Both the position numbers and the translations under genes were made by a program. The notes beneath the pieces are model-generated. The model saw only the letters and a list, made by a program, of their open reading frames with translations. It searched no databases and was not told the DNA's origin. This document shows, piece by piece, positions 23,129-33,433 of a DNA stretch of 64,000 bases; within the stretch, counting starts at the first letter, position 1, and every line of letters begins with the position of its first letter. Source of the stretch: Linum tenue (Eukaryota > Streptophyta > Magnoliopsida > Malpighiales > Linaceae). The stretch spans positions 16,590,492 to 16,654,491 of the forward strand of contig CAMGYJ010000002.1 in NCBI GenBank assembly GCA_946122785.1, written 5' to 3'.

Positions 23129-25018
23129 TTACCAATAATCCCCACAAGAACAGCATCCGTCCTTGAAACAATGGAACCTATTACGATCACGCACAACAAT
23201 CTCACGACCAGAGATGGCCGCTATCAGTTTCAAAGCCGAATGACAATCCTCACAAACACGTAGATTCTTGATGATCCTGATCGTCGTTCCAGCCGGAGTG
23301 TTCAACAGCCCGAAACTCACAGCCAATTTCTCGCTGTGACGATAAATGAACTTCACCTTCTGCTCCTCTTCGATGTCGAGCAGCACTAGTGAAGTATTGG
23401 CAACGTACCCTCTAAGCATCATCTCAACAACGAGTTCATCCCACTTTCGAAATATGCCTTCAGCCTGCGGGTGGCTCTCATCTCCAGCCACGAATTCATG
23501 AACGATTCCGTCATCCAGGGTTATTTTACTCCACCCGCTGGTTTTCTTCACCCCTCTCGCCTTCATCAACTTCCTTACTCTCGTCACGTCTTCCCATCGA
23601 CCAGCTTCTGCATAGATGTTCGATAACACGATGTAATACCCATCGTTGAGAGGATCCAGTACAGAGAGGTGCTGAATTGCTTGCTCAGCCAACTTGATGT
23701 CTTTGTGAAGCCTACAACCACCAAGAAGAGCACCCCAGATGATACCATTCGGTTTAATAGGCATTTCCATGATGAATTCATAAGCCTCTTTCACTAGTCC
23801 AGCTCGACTCAGGAGATCAACCATGCAGCCATAATGCTCGATCCCTGGAGTTATTCCGTAATCCCGAGTCATGCTGGTGAAAAAGGCTCGACCTTCGTCG
23901 ACAAGACCCATATGGGCGCAGGCATGCAACAGACCCACGAATGTAACACCGTTTGGTTCTGTTCCATCCTGGAGCATGCTTGAAAAGAGGCTCAGGGCTT
24001 CCTGAGCTCGTCCATGCGCTGCAAGTCCCACAATCATTGCAGACCATGAAAACACGGTTCGTTTTCCTTCCATCTCGTCGAAAACTCTGCTGGCTTCCTC
24101 CAGGGAACCGCATTTGGCATACATGTCGATCAAGGTGTTGCAGACGAGCACGTTATTCTTGAACCCGCTTCTGTTAGAGTACTCGTGAACCCTTTTCCCC
24201 AAATCTAGAGCGCAGAGATCAGCACAGGCTGCAAGTACAGATACAACCGTGACTTGGTTAGGCCGCAACCCAGATTCTTCTTCCAGCTCCAGGAAGTAAT
24301 CAATGGCTTCTTTTGGTTTCCCGCACTGGACACAGCCCGAAATCATCAACGTCCATGACCTGATATTCCTCTCCGGCATCCTGGAGAAGAGTCTTGAAGC
24401 GCCCTCGATATCTCCCCTCTTGAGCATCTGGGTTATTACGGTGTTCCAAGTGACGACATCTCTTTGAGGCATTTTATCGAACAGTAACATTGCATCAGCC
24501 ATTTCCCCACACAGTCCATACAAATTCAAGATCATGTTTTGCAGAAACAAATTCGACCCAAACCCAAGCTTCTCAACAACCCCATGAAGGATTTTACCGT
24601 TAGCGATATCTAACAAGCTCACGCAAGCTTTGAGAAGGAAGGAGCAAGTGAACGCGTCGGGCAAGACACCCGACGTACGCATCTGGTAGAACAGCGAGAC
24701 GGCATCGATGGGGTGATCGCCTTCTGCCAGAGCTCTCAGGCACGAATTCCAGACGGAAGTGTCGTGGTTGTCGGAGCGAGCAAAGATATGTTGGGCGTAG
24801 GGGAAGCAGCGGCCGCGGGAGCAAACAGAAGCAACTTTGGGTAATGGAAGGACGGAGATAGAGGCATTGGTTTTGACAAGGTGGGCATGGAGCTGTTTGA
24901 GCTCCGCTGGAGAATCGAATTTATGGAGTAGATGAGGTGTGTAGCTCTTTGGAGCTGCTGGAGAATTCGTGTCCGGCGGCAGGGGCGGCATGTGAAGCCC
25001 AAATGCGGAGGTAAGCAT
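23129..25018 (-). CDS. Pentatricopeptide repeat protein, PLS class with E and DYW domains
   Basis: PLS-class PPR proteins bind specific organellar transcripts, and the DYW domain is a cytidine deaminase that edits C to U. This intronless gene encodes 629 residues. PPR motifs run from about residue 85 to 430 (for example DVVTWNTVITQM, NTLIDMYAKCGSLEEA, EPNGVTFVGLLHAC), followed by the E/E+ region and the DYW domain (about 535-629). The deaminase zinc site is complete: HSE at 561-563 and CEDC at 589-592, with 25 residues between E563 and C589 as in active members. The protein ends DGCCSCGDYW. The N-terminus probably carries an organelle targeting signal, but I cannot tell plastid from mitochondrion. 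The target transcript is unknown. Confidence 0.96.
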   Translation of the reverse strand: MLTSAFGLHMPPLPPDTNSPAAPKSYTPHLLHKFDSPAELKQLHAHLVKTNASISVLPLPKVASVCSRGRCFPYAQHIFARSDNHDTSVWNSCLRALAEGDHPIDAVSLFYQMRTSGVLPDAFTCSFLLKACVSLLDIANGKILHGVVEKLGFGSNLFLQNMILNLYGLCGEMADAMLLFDKMPQRDVVTWNTVITQMLKRGDIEGASRLFSRMPERNIRSWTLMISGCVQCGKPKEAIDYFLELEEESGLRPNQVTVVSVLAACADLCALDLGKRVHEYSNRSGFKNNVLVCNTLIDMYAKCGSLEEASRVFDEMEGKRTVFSWSAMIVGLAAHGRAQEALSLFSSMLQDGTEPNGVTFVGLLHACAHMGLVDEGRAFFTSMTRDYGITPGIEHYGCMVDLLSRAGLVKEAYEFIMEMPIKPNGIIWGALLGGCRLHKDIKLAEQAIQHLSVLDPLNDGYYIVLSNIYAEAGRWEDVTRVRKLMKARGVKKTSGWSKITLDDGIVHEFVAGDESHPQAEGIFRKWDELVVEMMLRGYVANTSLVLLDIEEEQKVKFIYRHSEKLAVSFGLLNTPAGTTIRIIKNLRVCEDCHSALKLIAAISGREIVVRDRNRFHCFKDGCCSCGDYW

Positions 25019-25329
25019 TTTGAAGACTAAGTTTCGAAGCTCTCACTTCGCCCTTGCGCGCTCAGTGGAAATTTAATAGACAAACTACGAACTTGGGAGT
25101 CAATGTTTTGAATTCAGACGAATAACATCGAACTTGGGAGAGCAACACTCTCGTAGCTCTGAAGAAATGGGATGGAGAGCAGAAGCCCGAATCAGCCGAC
25201 ATCAACACAATCACTCTATGGGTGCTGTCACCAACGAGGCTCAAGAGTCGAGAGATGCTGCTCGAGGTCGATGGAGACATTTCGTAGCAAGGACGCGATG
25301 AGGGCATCGCGAGAATAGGTGGGGGAGGA

Positions 25330-25774
25330 TGTCACGCGTAGCGGGCGACATGGCGAATGATGTGGCGGATCATGAACAAGTCAAGCACATGTGGCATTAG
25401 GAAGACCTAGTAGCATAGGATGCTCCTAGGATTCCCCATCTTGAATATGAGCTTAATGGTGCACATAAAGAGCCACATTATGAGGTGGTATAATGGTGTA
25501 CATTATGGGGGAAACTTAATAGGGTGTGTTAATGGGGGAGAGCATTATGAGAGGTATTTATACCTTGTAAGAGAGGAGGGCCTATAAAAGGAGCACCTCC
25601 TCCTCATTTGTAATCATCCATCATTTTTGTGAGCAATACAACTATAGAGTTTCTCCCATCTTCTTGTGTCTTGTTCTTGTGAGTTGAGTGAGTTTGAGAG
25701 CTTGTGAGAAGGCTGCCTAGCATCTCTAACGGAATTGAGAGCTAGGGCCGCACGACCAAGAGTAAGGCCGTGAC
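25330..25774 (+). mobile_element. LTR-like segment abutting a LINE
   Basis: The segment starts TGTCACGCG (25330) and ends GGCCGTGACA (25774), giving TGTCAC/GTGACA inverted termini. A TATA-like cctataaaag is at 25581-25590, and the downstream part (ttgtaatcatccatc and following) looks like an LTR R/U5 region. No primer-binding site follows and the 5 bases outside the two ends differ (gagga, gtgca), so the right flank has been replaced. LINE sequence begins directly after it. It could be a solo LTR cut by the LINE insertion, or part of a chimeric transcript. Confidence 0.55.
25582..25589 (+). promoter_or_regulatory. TATA-like box in the LTR-like segment
   Basis: ctataaaa sits in the middle of the LTR-like segment in the position expected for the U3/R boundary. 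If still active it would transcribe into the LINE that follows. Confidence 0.45.
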
Positions 25775-26918
25775 AGTGCAGATGCATGATCTTCCCCAGT
25801 CCCTAAAAGATGAGGAGGCTGTCCAAGCAGTTGCTTCTTTCATTTTCCCCCAATTCCACAGCATCGACCAATCCAACTTCGACTTCAGAGGCTGGTTAAA
25901 GTTCATCAGGGCAAAGGTGGAGGTCAGCATCGACGACCCCATCCCAATCAGTTTTGAGTATCCGGTGGGAGAGAGATCGGTCTGGGTGAGCTTCAAATAC
26001 GAAAGAATCATGGATTTTTGCTACTTCTTCGGGAGGCTCGGCCATCTCATCCATAATTGCCTGGAAAGGGAAGAGAATAGGAGGAAAGGGCTCTGCACTG
26101 ACCCGTTGGAGGTTTACACCGATGCACTGAGGGCCAGTCATGATTCTCCGGCGAATACCCCTCCTGCATCGTTAAGAGAAGCAAACTCTCGCCGCCTGAC
26201 AAGTCAGAACCCAGCAAGACAGCAAATCCGGGGCTCCCGAGGTGAATCTTCTCAAATCACCCTTGCAGGCCTCCCACTGCAGGGACCTTTCCCATACCTA
26301 CAGGGATATGCCATACTGCCAAACTCAGGGAGAGGGTCAGACTGGGTCTACAGAGGAGAGGGAGGCAACCCCACACCTACCATGCAAACAGCTTTCCTGG
26401 AAATCGAAATGGAGGCAACAACGAGGGCGATGCAGAGGAGTCTCGACCTAAGTGGTAGAGAAGGAAACCGGGAAAAGATGGCGGGCCTGTTTGAAATGGG
26501 CCAGTCTCTAACCCTGGCGAGCCCATCATACACACCAACTGATTTATCCCTCACTCCAACCTTAGTGGACCAGCACAACCAAGTGATGACCACCCAGGCC
26601 CATACCCAAGGCCTAGTGGCTGTCTCCAATGAGGCGGCAACTGATGAAGTGATGACCAGGCCCGAGAAGAAGAGAAAGCCTGAAGAGAGAGTCAGCCTCT
26701 CTAGCCCAGCCGAGCAACAGGAAACACCCACTAACCTGTCTTTTGATTCTCTGTCTTTTGTTCCAGGAGAAAATAGGAGAACATACCAAAGAAGGAGGCA
26801 CACCATCAGAAGGAAGAGCCTGGCAGAAATCACAGCAGAAGAATGTCAATCCGGAGAAGGGGAATCAATCACTCCGAGGGCAGCGGCGGCAAGCCTCGAG
26901 CCGCCTCCCCAGGAATGA
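25775..26918 (+). CDS. LINE ORF1, 5'-truncated (DUF4283 / zinc-knuckle protein)
   Basis: About 380 codons are open. The first part matches the end of a DUF4283 domain (QFHSIDQSNFDFRGWLKFI, VSFKYERIMDFCYFFG). A zinc knuckle follows, but it reads CYFFGRLGHLIHNC, so the second of its three Cys has become Phe and metal binding is probably lost. The C-terminal half is hydrophilic and low in complexity, as usual for plant L1 ORF1. The TGA stop overlaps the ORF2 ATG. Confidence 0.75.
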
Positions 26919-29900
26919 GGATTCTAAGTTGGAATTGTAGGGGGTTCGGCCAACCTCTTACAAGAAGCTACTGCGGCAGACTCTGTCGACAATTCGGCCC
27001 CTCGATGCTATTTCTCATGGAAACTAAGAAAGAAGATTCCTTTATGGAAGAAAGGAGAAGAACAATGAGGTTTGATCACTCGGAGAATTATGGTCCAGGG
27101 AGGGAAGGAAGTGGTTTAGCTCTTTGGTGGAAGGATGATGTAGAAGTCGTTGTGTTGGATTCGTGTAAGTCCTACATGGACACTAGTATTAGTAGGAATG
27201 GGGTTAAGTTATTCTGCACTTTTGTGCACGCTCCTACCACGGTGGTGGAGAGAAATGCCCTATGGGATCGACTTACGAGTCTCAGGGCAAACCAAGATGA
27301 TAGCTGGCTGGTTGTGGGGGACCTTAATGTCGCCATCTACCCTTTTGAAAAACAGGGACGATGTCCCTTAAGAAATGAAAATGTCAATCCTTTCAAGTAC
27401 TTCATTGCTAGAAACGCTCTTGTGGATCTTGGCTTCTCAGGATTGACTTTTACTTGGAGTAATAAGCAGCAAGGAAACAATCTGATCAGGGAGAGGCTTA
27501 ACCGAGCACTCTGCTCGACTGCCTGGAGAACAAAGTTCGAAACAGCCGTGGTTTTTCATGAAGACTTTGTGGAATCGGATAATTGTCCGATCAGGATCGA
27601 TCTACACTCTTATACTCGCTCCCACAATACCCCCTTCCGGTTTGACAAGAGGTGGCGGGAAAGCGAAGAATGTTGTCTAATTTTGAATAACCGTTGGAAC
27701 AAAGGGGGAAGTGTTCAGGATATCCTCAACGACTGCCAAAGGGACTTGAGAAATTGGGCGAAAAATGACAGACTGAGAAAACAAAAGAGGGAAAAAGAAA
27801 TAAGACAAAGACTGCAGCTTTTACATGGGACATATAGGTCCCCGATCCTAGTGATTGAAGAAAAGAATCTCCAGCTCGAATTGGAATCCTTATGGAGCTC
27901 AAAAGAGAGCTTTTGGGCACAAAGGTCAAGGATTTCATGGCTGCAGGAAGGTGACCAGAATTCGGGCTTCTTTCATGCGAGTACTATAAAAAGGAAGAAT
28001 CGGAATCGGATTTTAAAGCTCAAGGACATAGAAGGGAACTGGATAACCAACGTCCACGACCTTGGTGTTCATGTCAAGGAGTTTTATCATAGGCTGTTTA
28101 CGAGCAAGGAGGGACAGCTGGATCCGAATATCCTTGATGGCTTCCCTTGTCTGGTTTCAGAGGAGGCCAATATCAGTCTTTGTGCACCAGTTGAAAAGGA
28201 AGAAATTTGCAGGGCGGTTTTTCAACTGGGAGCAGACAGGGCTCCTGGTCCTGATGGCTATCCTGGTTTGTTCTTCAGGAAATAGTGGAATACTTTGGGT
28301 GATATTTTCTGTCTTGAAGTCTCCCAATTTTTCAATACAGGAATCATGCCTGAGAAGTGGAATGATACTTTCATTACCATCATTCCTAAAGTTGAAGCAC
28401 CCGAGCTGATTGGCCAATTTCAACCCATCAGCTGTTGTAATTTCAGATACAAGGTGATCACCAAAATCATGACCAACAAATTACAACCTTGGTTGCCTGA
28501 CCTGGTCAACGAGTTGCAATCAGCTTTCACAGGGGGAAGACAGATTCAAGACAACATTATTATCGTTCTTGAGGTTCTCAACCACTTCAAAACACATAAA
28601 ACGGGAAACAAGAAGGAGATGATGATGAAACTAGATATGAGGAAAGCATTCGACTTGGTTGAGTGGGATCTGCTCATCAATTTTCTTCGAGCCTATGGAT
28701 TCAGTGATGTCTGGTGTGGATGGATTCAGTCCCGCATTTCTACTGTGAGCTTCAGACTGCTGGTTAATGGGGAGCCCACTCCTGATTTCAAACCTACTCG
28801 AGGCATTAGACAAGGGGACCCCTAATCTTTCCTCTTGTTCATTCTATTATCCAATGCCCTTTCTTTTCTTATTGAGAAAGCGGTTCTCAGGAAGGATATT
28901 AAGGGTATCAAAATCAATAGGTCCTGCTCTACCTTGTCTCACTGCCTGTTTGCCGATGACACTGTCATTTTCGGGGAGGCATCATCGGAAGAGGCAAGGA
29001 AACTTTTGGACATCCTTGAGGATTACGGGGCCGTCACAGGTCAAGAAGTTAACAAGGAGAAGTCCTCAATGTTCTTTAGTTTCAATGTTCCCACTGATGA
29101 ACAGGCAAGAATCATCCACGATTCTGGGTTCGCCGCATCTAATGGCACTCCACTTACCTTGGTGTTCCCACAGAGTGGGGTAGGTCAAAGAAGGAGACCT
29201 TCAACTTCCTCATTCAACGGATGGAAAAGAAAGGAGAAGCTTGGAAAAGTCTCCTTCTGTCACCAGGGGCGAAGGAAGTTCTTCTCAAATCTGTTCTGCA
29301 AGCGGTCCCCTCATACATTATGTGCCTCTTCTTGCTCCCTCGATCTTCAACGAAAAAGATGGACTCCATGCTAAAGAACTTCTTCTGGGGGGGATCAATG
29401 ACAAAGAAAACAATCCATTGGAGAGCCGGGCATGTTCTGTATGCTCCAAAAGATGAAGGTGGTCTTGGATTTAGGCCATTCCATATCTTCAACCTGACCC
29501 TCTTTGCTAAACAGGCCTGGAGAATTCTCACCAACAAGGATGCCTTGTGGGTCAAGGTTCTTAAAAGTATCTATTTCCCTAAAACCGATTTTCTCAATGC
29601 AAAAAAGGGAGGGAAAGCCTCGTGGATTTGGTCAAGCCTTTGTGAGGCAAAAACCTGGATGGGACAGGGGATCATTAGGGTTATTGGTAATGGCAGGACT
29701 ACCAAGGTGTTCCAGGATCCTTGGAGAAGAGACAGAGCGGGGGCTTTGCTTGATTTCGAGTGGCCTGACCTATCTACAGTGATAACTGGATCAATGATAT
29801 TACAAGAGAATGGAGGTTTGACATACTCGAGATGTTCCTTGGTCCCCACGAACTGAGACAGGTTGCCGCCATTCCCATTGGACCTGATTCTCTAGATGAC

Positions 29901-31021
29901 TTCTGGGACTGGAGGTTCACCGACCAAGGCACGTTTTCAGTCAAGTCGGCTTTCCTGTACTTCCACAAACGGTTTAGAGCCTCCCAAGGCCATGGGGAAT
30001 CTGTATTGGAGGCTACCAAAGGGAAGTGGAAATGGCTGTGGAGTTTGTCCATCCCCCCAAAGCTGAAGTTCTTCGTGTGGAAAATCGCCAAAGGAGCCAT
30101 TGCCTCAAAAGAAAACCTCAGTCTGAGGAACTGCTCCCCATCCATGATGTGCCCAGTATGTGCTTCCCCAACGGAATCAATCCACCATTGCCTCTTCGCC
30201 TGTCCTCACGCAGCGGAAGGATGGCTCCGGGAATGGCCCTCTCTCCCCTCCCCCACCCCTCTTACTCCTATCTTGGAGTGGCTGAGTGCCCTGCAGTCCA
30301 GGGTGTCGGTTCTCTCGATCCAGAAAATCATCTTTCTCATCTGGCTGACCTGGAAAGCAAGGAATGAGCTGGTATTCAAGAACACCAAACCATGGCCACC
30401 AGCTACGATTACAAAAGCTTCCTTGGCACATCACCAATGGATCTCCTGCCCCAAGGTACGGACCGCTCCCCCACCTCTCCCTCAGCTACCCCATCTACCG
30501 AACCCACCTTCACCACCGCCAAGTACTCATGACTTTGAGATACACTGTGACGGATCGTTCTTCAGCGATTCACAGGAGGCGGCTTATGGCGTCATTGTTT
30601 CGAACAGCCACGGTCAAGTGTGTGACGGTAAAGCTGAGACTGTGCACTGTTTTTCCCCACTTGAAGCTGAAGCCAAGGCTCTCCTTGAGGGTTCTCGCCT
30701 TGCTGCTAGTCTCCACTCTCCCTGCCTGGTCTTCTCGGACTGCCTTCTCCTCGTCAAAGCAGTTCATGACAATCTTGAGTCATGGCCGTGGCGAGTGACA
30801 GCATGGATAGGAACTATCAAACAAGTATTGCTCTCCAACCCTCTGATCCGGATCAAGTACATCGGTCGAAAAAGCAACTCCAAAGCTAATTGGGTAGCTA
30901 GATCTTGTGCCAAAAATTTACTGCCTTCTGAATGGGTTCAAATTCTTGATGTTGTATCCCCTTATTGTAATCTTGGTTTCAGCGAAAGTCAATGGAATTA
31001 CTTTGTCCTTTTGTCAAAAAA
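25775..31021 (+). mobile_element. Nearly full-length L1-type LINE, mildly decayed
   Basis: ORF1 (5'-truncated) is followed by ORF2 with endonuclease, reverse transcriptase, zinc-binding and RNase H regions, then a short A run at 31016-31021. The 5' end joins the LTR-like segment with no visible target-site duplication. ORF2 has two premature stops and two frameshifts, so it is inactive, but damage is far less than in the two full-length minus-strand LINEs. It is the same family as the tail at 20660-21182. Confidence 0.85.
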
Positions 31022-31034
31022 CATCGACATTTAG
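26915..31034 (+). pseudogene. LINE ORF2, interrupted: endonuclease, reverse transcriptase, zinc-binding region, RNase H
   Basis: It starts with MRILSWNCRGFG. The endonuclease motifs ETKKED and VVGDLNVA are present, but the SDH motif reads SDN. A premature TAG lies at 28283-28285, a TAA at 28823-28825 just after RQGDP, a frameshift near 29155 and another near 29775. Between these, reverse-transcriptase blocks are clear: FITIIPKVEAPE, ISCCNFRYKVITK, and the catalytic LFADDTVIF (about 28950-28980). The last open block (29832-31034, 400 codons) has a zinc-binding region (CPVCASPTESIHHCLFAC) and a complete RNase H core (HCDGSF, EAEAKALLEG, FSDC). The frame runs a few codons past the A run, so the true end is uncertain. 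Confidence 0.88.
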
Positions 31035-31447
31035 GCTTGGATGTCATAAACTGAATGTTGATTAAAACAAAACAATATTCCATAGAACTGCTGCAGCACT
31101 TGGAACAAAAAAGTTTGGGATCTCATTGTCAGTTACATTAAGATTTAAGCATGGATGATGCTACTTGGGTAACTTTCGGTGCAACTTTTAACTAACCAGA
31201 TTGATGCAGTGAAGCTATAGTTCAGAAAACAAAGGTACCCAGGAACTTGTCTGGTAAAGTTAAGCACGGAAAGGATGTTTCTTTTCCATGAATACAAGCT
31301 ACAAAAATTTCCCACGGCGAACGCGCAAAAGAACTTGTTGCCTCTGTGAGTCGTGATATGATGCCGACATAGTACATCAAGATCAGCCAACCTTGCCATC
31401 AAGTGAAAATGGAGCATAGCCAAGATGCACATCCAAACAAGGTGCTT
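31035..31447. other. EMC8/9 3' untranslated region and flank
   Basis: This sits immediately after the EMC8/9 stop on the minus strand, AT-rich, with no coding or repeat structure recognised. Confidence 0.5.
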
Positions 31448-33185
31448 TTACTTGAATAGATCTGGGTTCAACCAGTCCCTGCAATATAGATGGACCATCG
31501 AGGTGATTATGGAGCTAATGTTTAACCAAATTAGATACTCGTTTTGTATGTAAAAGCTTACTTGGTAATGTCATCGAGGTGATCATCAAAATCAACCACC
31601 TCTTGCCACTTCTCGGAAGAAATGTAGTCCAGTAAGATGGTATTTGCAGCTGGTTCCTTAAATGTCAAGTGAATGCCCCCATCTTCCGCAACCAGCTTCC
31701 AGTTCTTGTATGCATCCTTTGTGTAAAGCTAGTATAAGGAAAACAACCCATTTAGTTGCCTTGGGTAAAGATTCAGAAGCAACAACTACACGTACGATCG
31801 TAGAATAAAGAGAGAGCGGGCTAATAGCCAAAAACAACAACTAGCATTGACCAAAGTTCAGAAAACCTGCATCAACCAGTATACACAGAACTTGTACTTG
31901 TGCAATCATGGTGTTAACTGCTTGAAGGGTATACTGATGAACAACTCCCCACAACCTCTTCAACGTTTTCCATCTATGTACAACTACAAGCTTGAATAAC
32001 CACATTAATCGATCAAATTCACCACTGGAAGCCCATCTAGCTGAATCTGCAGATTCTATGTTAATCCTTTTATATAGTTTCTCTATGCAAGGATTCAAAT
32101 CTTCTCTGTAAGAATGCAGGAACCCCACATTGAAAGTGTCTGGCTTTGCAATTAGAATACTGCCAATGATACTAATCAAGTGTGGCATCAACTCATGATT
32201 CAGTCACTATAAGCTGACGTCTTTAGAGGGAGCAGGAGACTTCTATCACTCACAAGCTTGGAATTCTCAAACCAAATAACCATATCCCAATCAAAGAATG
32301 CAATAGTTAAAAAAACCCCATTTTTGTTCACTTTTCAAAAACTTAGTTACTCCCACCACCAATTGATTTGGCTTTACAGTACAGATAAGATCCCTTCTCG
32401 AAAGCTAAAAAGCCATAGAAGCATAAGAAACGAACCTGCACAACAGGGCTGCGGTCTTTCCCTTTTGGTAAAGCTTCAAGCTTCTTGTTATCTAGCTACA
32501 GATGAAATCAAGAGGAAGTCAGTCAAACAGCCTGAAATTCAAAGTCCAAGCTTACAAAACCACAGCAAACATCACAAAAGAATACAGATGACCCACCAAT
32601 AGAACAGCAGCCTGTGGGAAATAGCGAGAGATGTGATCAGCAATGTTCTTCGATATATTACCAAGCTCTGTGTCATCAAACCTCTCATTCGCGTGGAAGT
32701 ACCCCACAATTCCAAGACCTCGAGCACTATAGTACTCCTCTATCTGCGGACACAAGCACAAAATCAATCTCCCACGAAACCATCAGGCAGCTCAATTTAG
32801 CAAAGTTCCCCAATTGTTAGCGGGGGCAATGGGTAAGAAGGAAGAGGGAATTGGGGACATTAAATTGACATTAAAATCAAACCCTAGAATCCAGATCAAA
32901 AGTTTCGGAGAAATTGAGGAAGGGGAACGAGAGGGGAAGGACGGGTGAAGACGAGGAAGATACCATGATGAGGGAGATCTCGAGGGGAGGGAGGAGACCA
33001 AGGTGATTGTGGAATAGCGGGACGGAATCTTCGATCTGGACGAGGCTTTCGTTCTTAGGAGAAGTGCGGCCGAGCAAGACGCCGTTGACGGCGGAGGTCT
33101 TGTGCTTGAGGGCGTGGAGGACGAGCTTGATGTAGGCGTTCTGTGCCATCTCGTACTTGAGCTCCCCGCCGCCGGTGCTGGCCAT
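31448..33185 (-). CDS. EMC8/9: ER membrane protein complex subunit 8/9 homolog
   Basis: EMC8/9 is a cytosolic-side subunit of the ER membrane complex, which inserts tail-anchored and multipass proteins. It has an MPN-like fold without the JAMM metal site. Five exons on the minus strand join in frame with GT-AG introns: 33185-32964, 32743-32597, 32495-32436, 31728-31562 and 31478-31448, giving 208 residues. Landmarks are YEMAQNAYIKLVLHALKHKT, VNGVLLG, VPLFHNHLGLLPPLEISL, the GYFHANERFDD motif, and the C-terminal DWLNPDLFK. These match the plant UPF0172/EMC8/9 family along the whole length. The start is the ATG before ASTGGG. Intron 3 (31729-32435) is the longest and carries an unexplained open frame. 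Confidence 0.95.
31841..32191 (-). other. Unexplained 116-codon open frame inside EMC8/9 intron 3
   Basis: The frame lies on the same strand as EMC8/9, wholly within an intron. It contains WKTLKRLWGVVHQYTLQAV and a hydrophobic end. I recognise no family. It could be chance, an alternative exon or a gene fragment; the EMC8/9 product is complete without it. Confidence 0.25.
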
Positions 33186-33433
33186 CTTCAAGAGCTTCTG
33201 GATTGGCTGCGATTTGATCTTGCTGCTGGTTCGTTGTAAGCTCTAGGAGTCGGCTCTGTATATCCGGGAGAGGCAGTGTGACGGCCGCCGGCGTTGCTGT
33301 TGATCAGTTGATGCGTTTGTGCGCCAGCCAGAGTAACGAGTTGATTACTTGATTTTGGACTCTATCACTCAACCGTTTCTATTTTTCTTTTTTCTTTTCC
33401 AATACTATTAGTTATTACAGGATGAATTGCACA

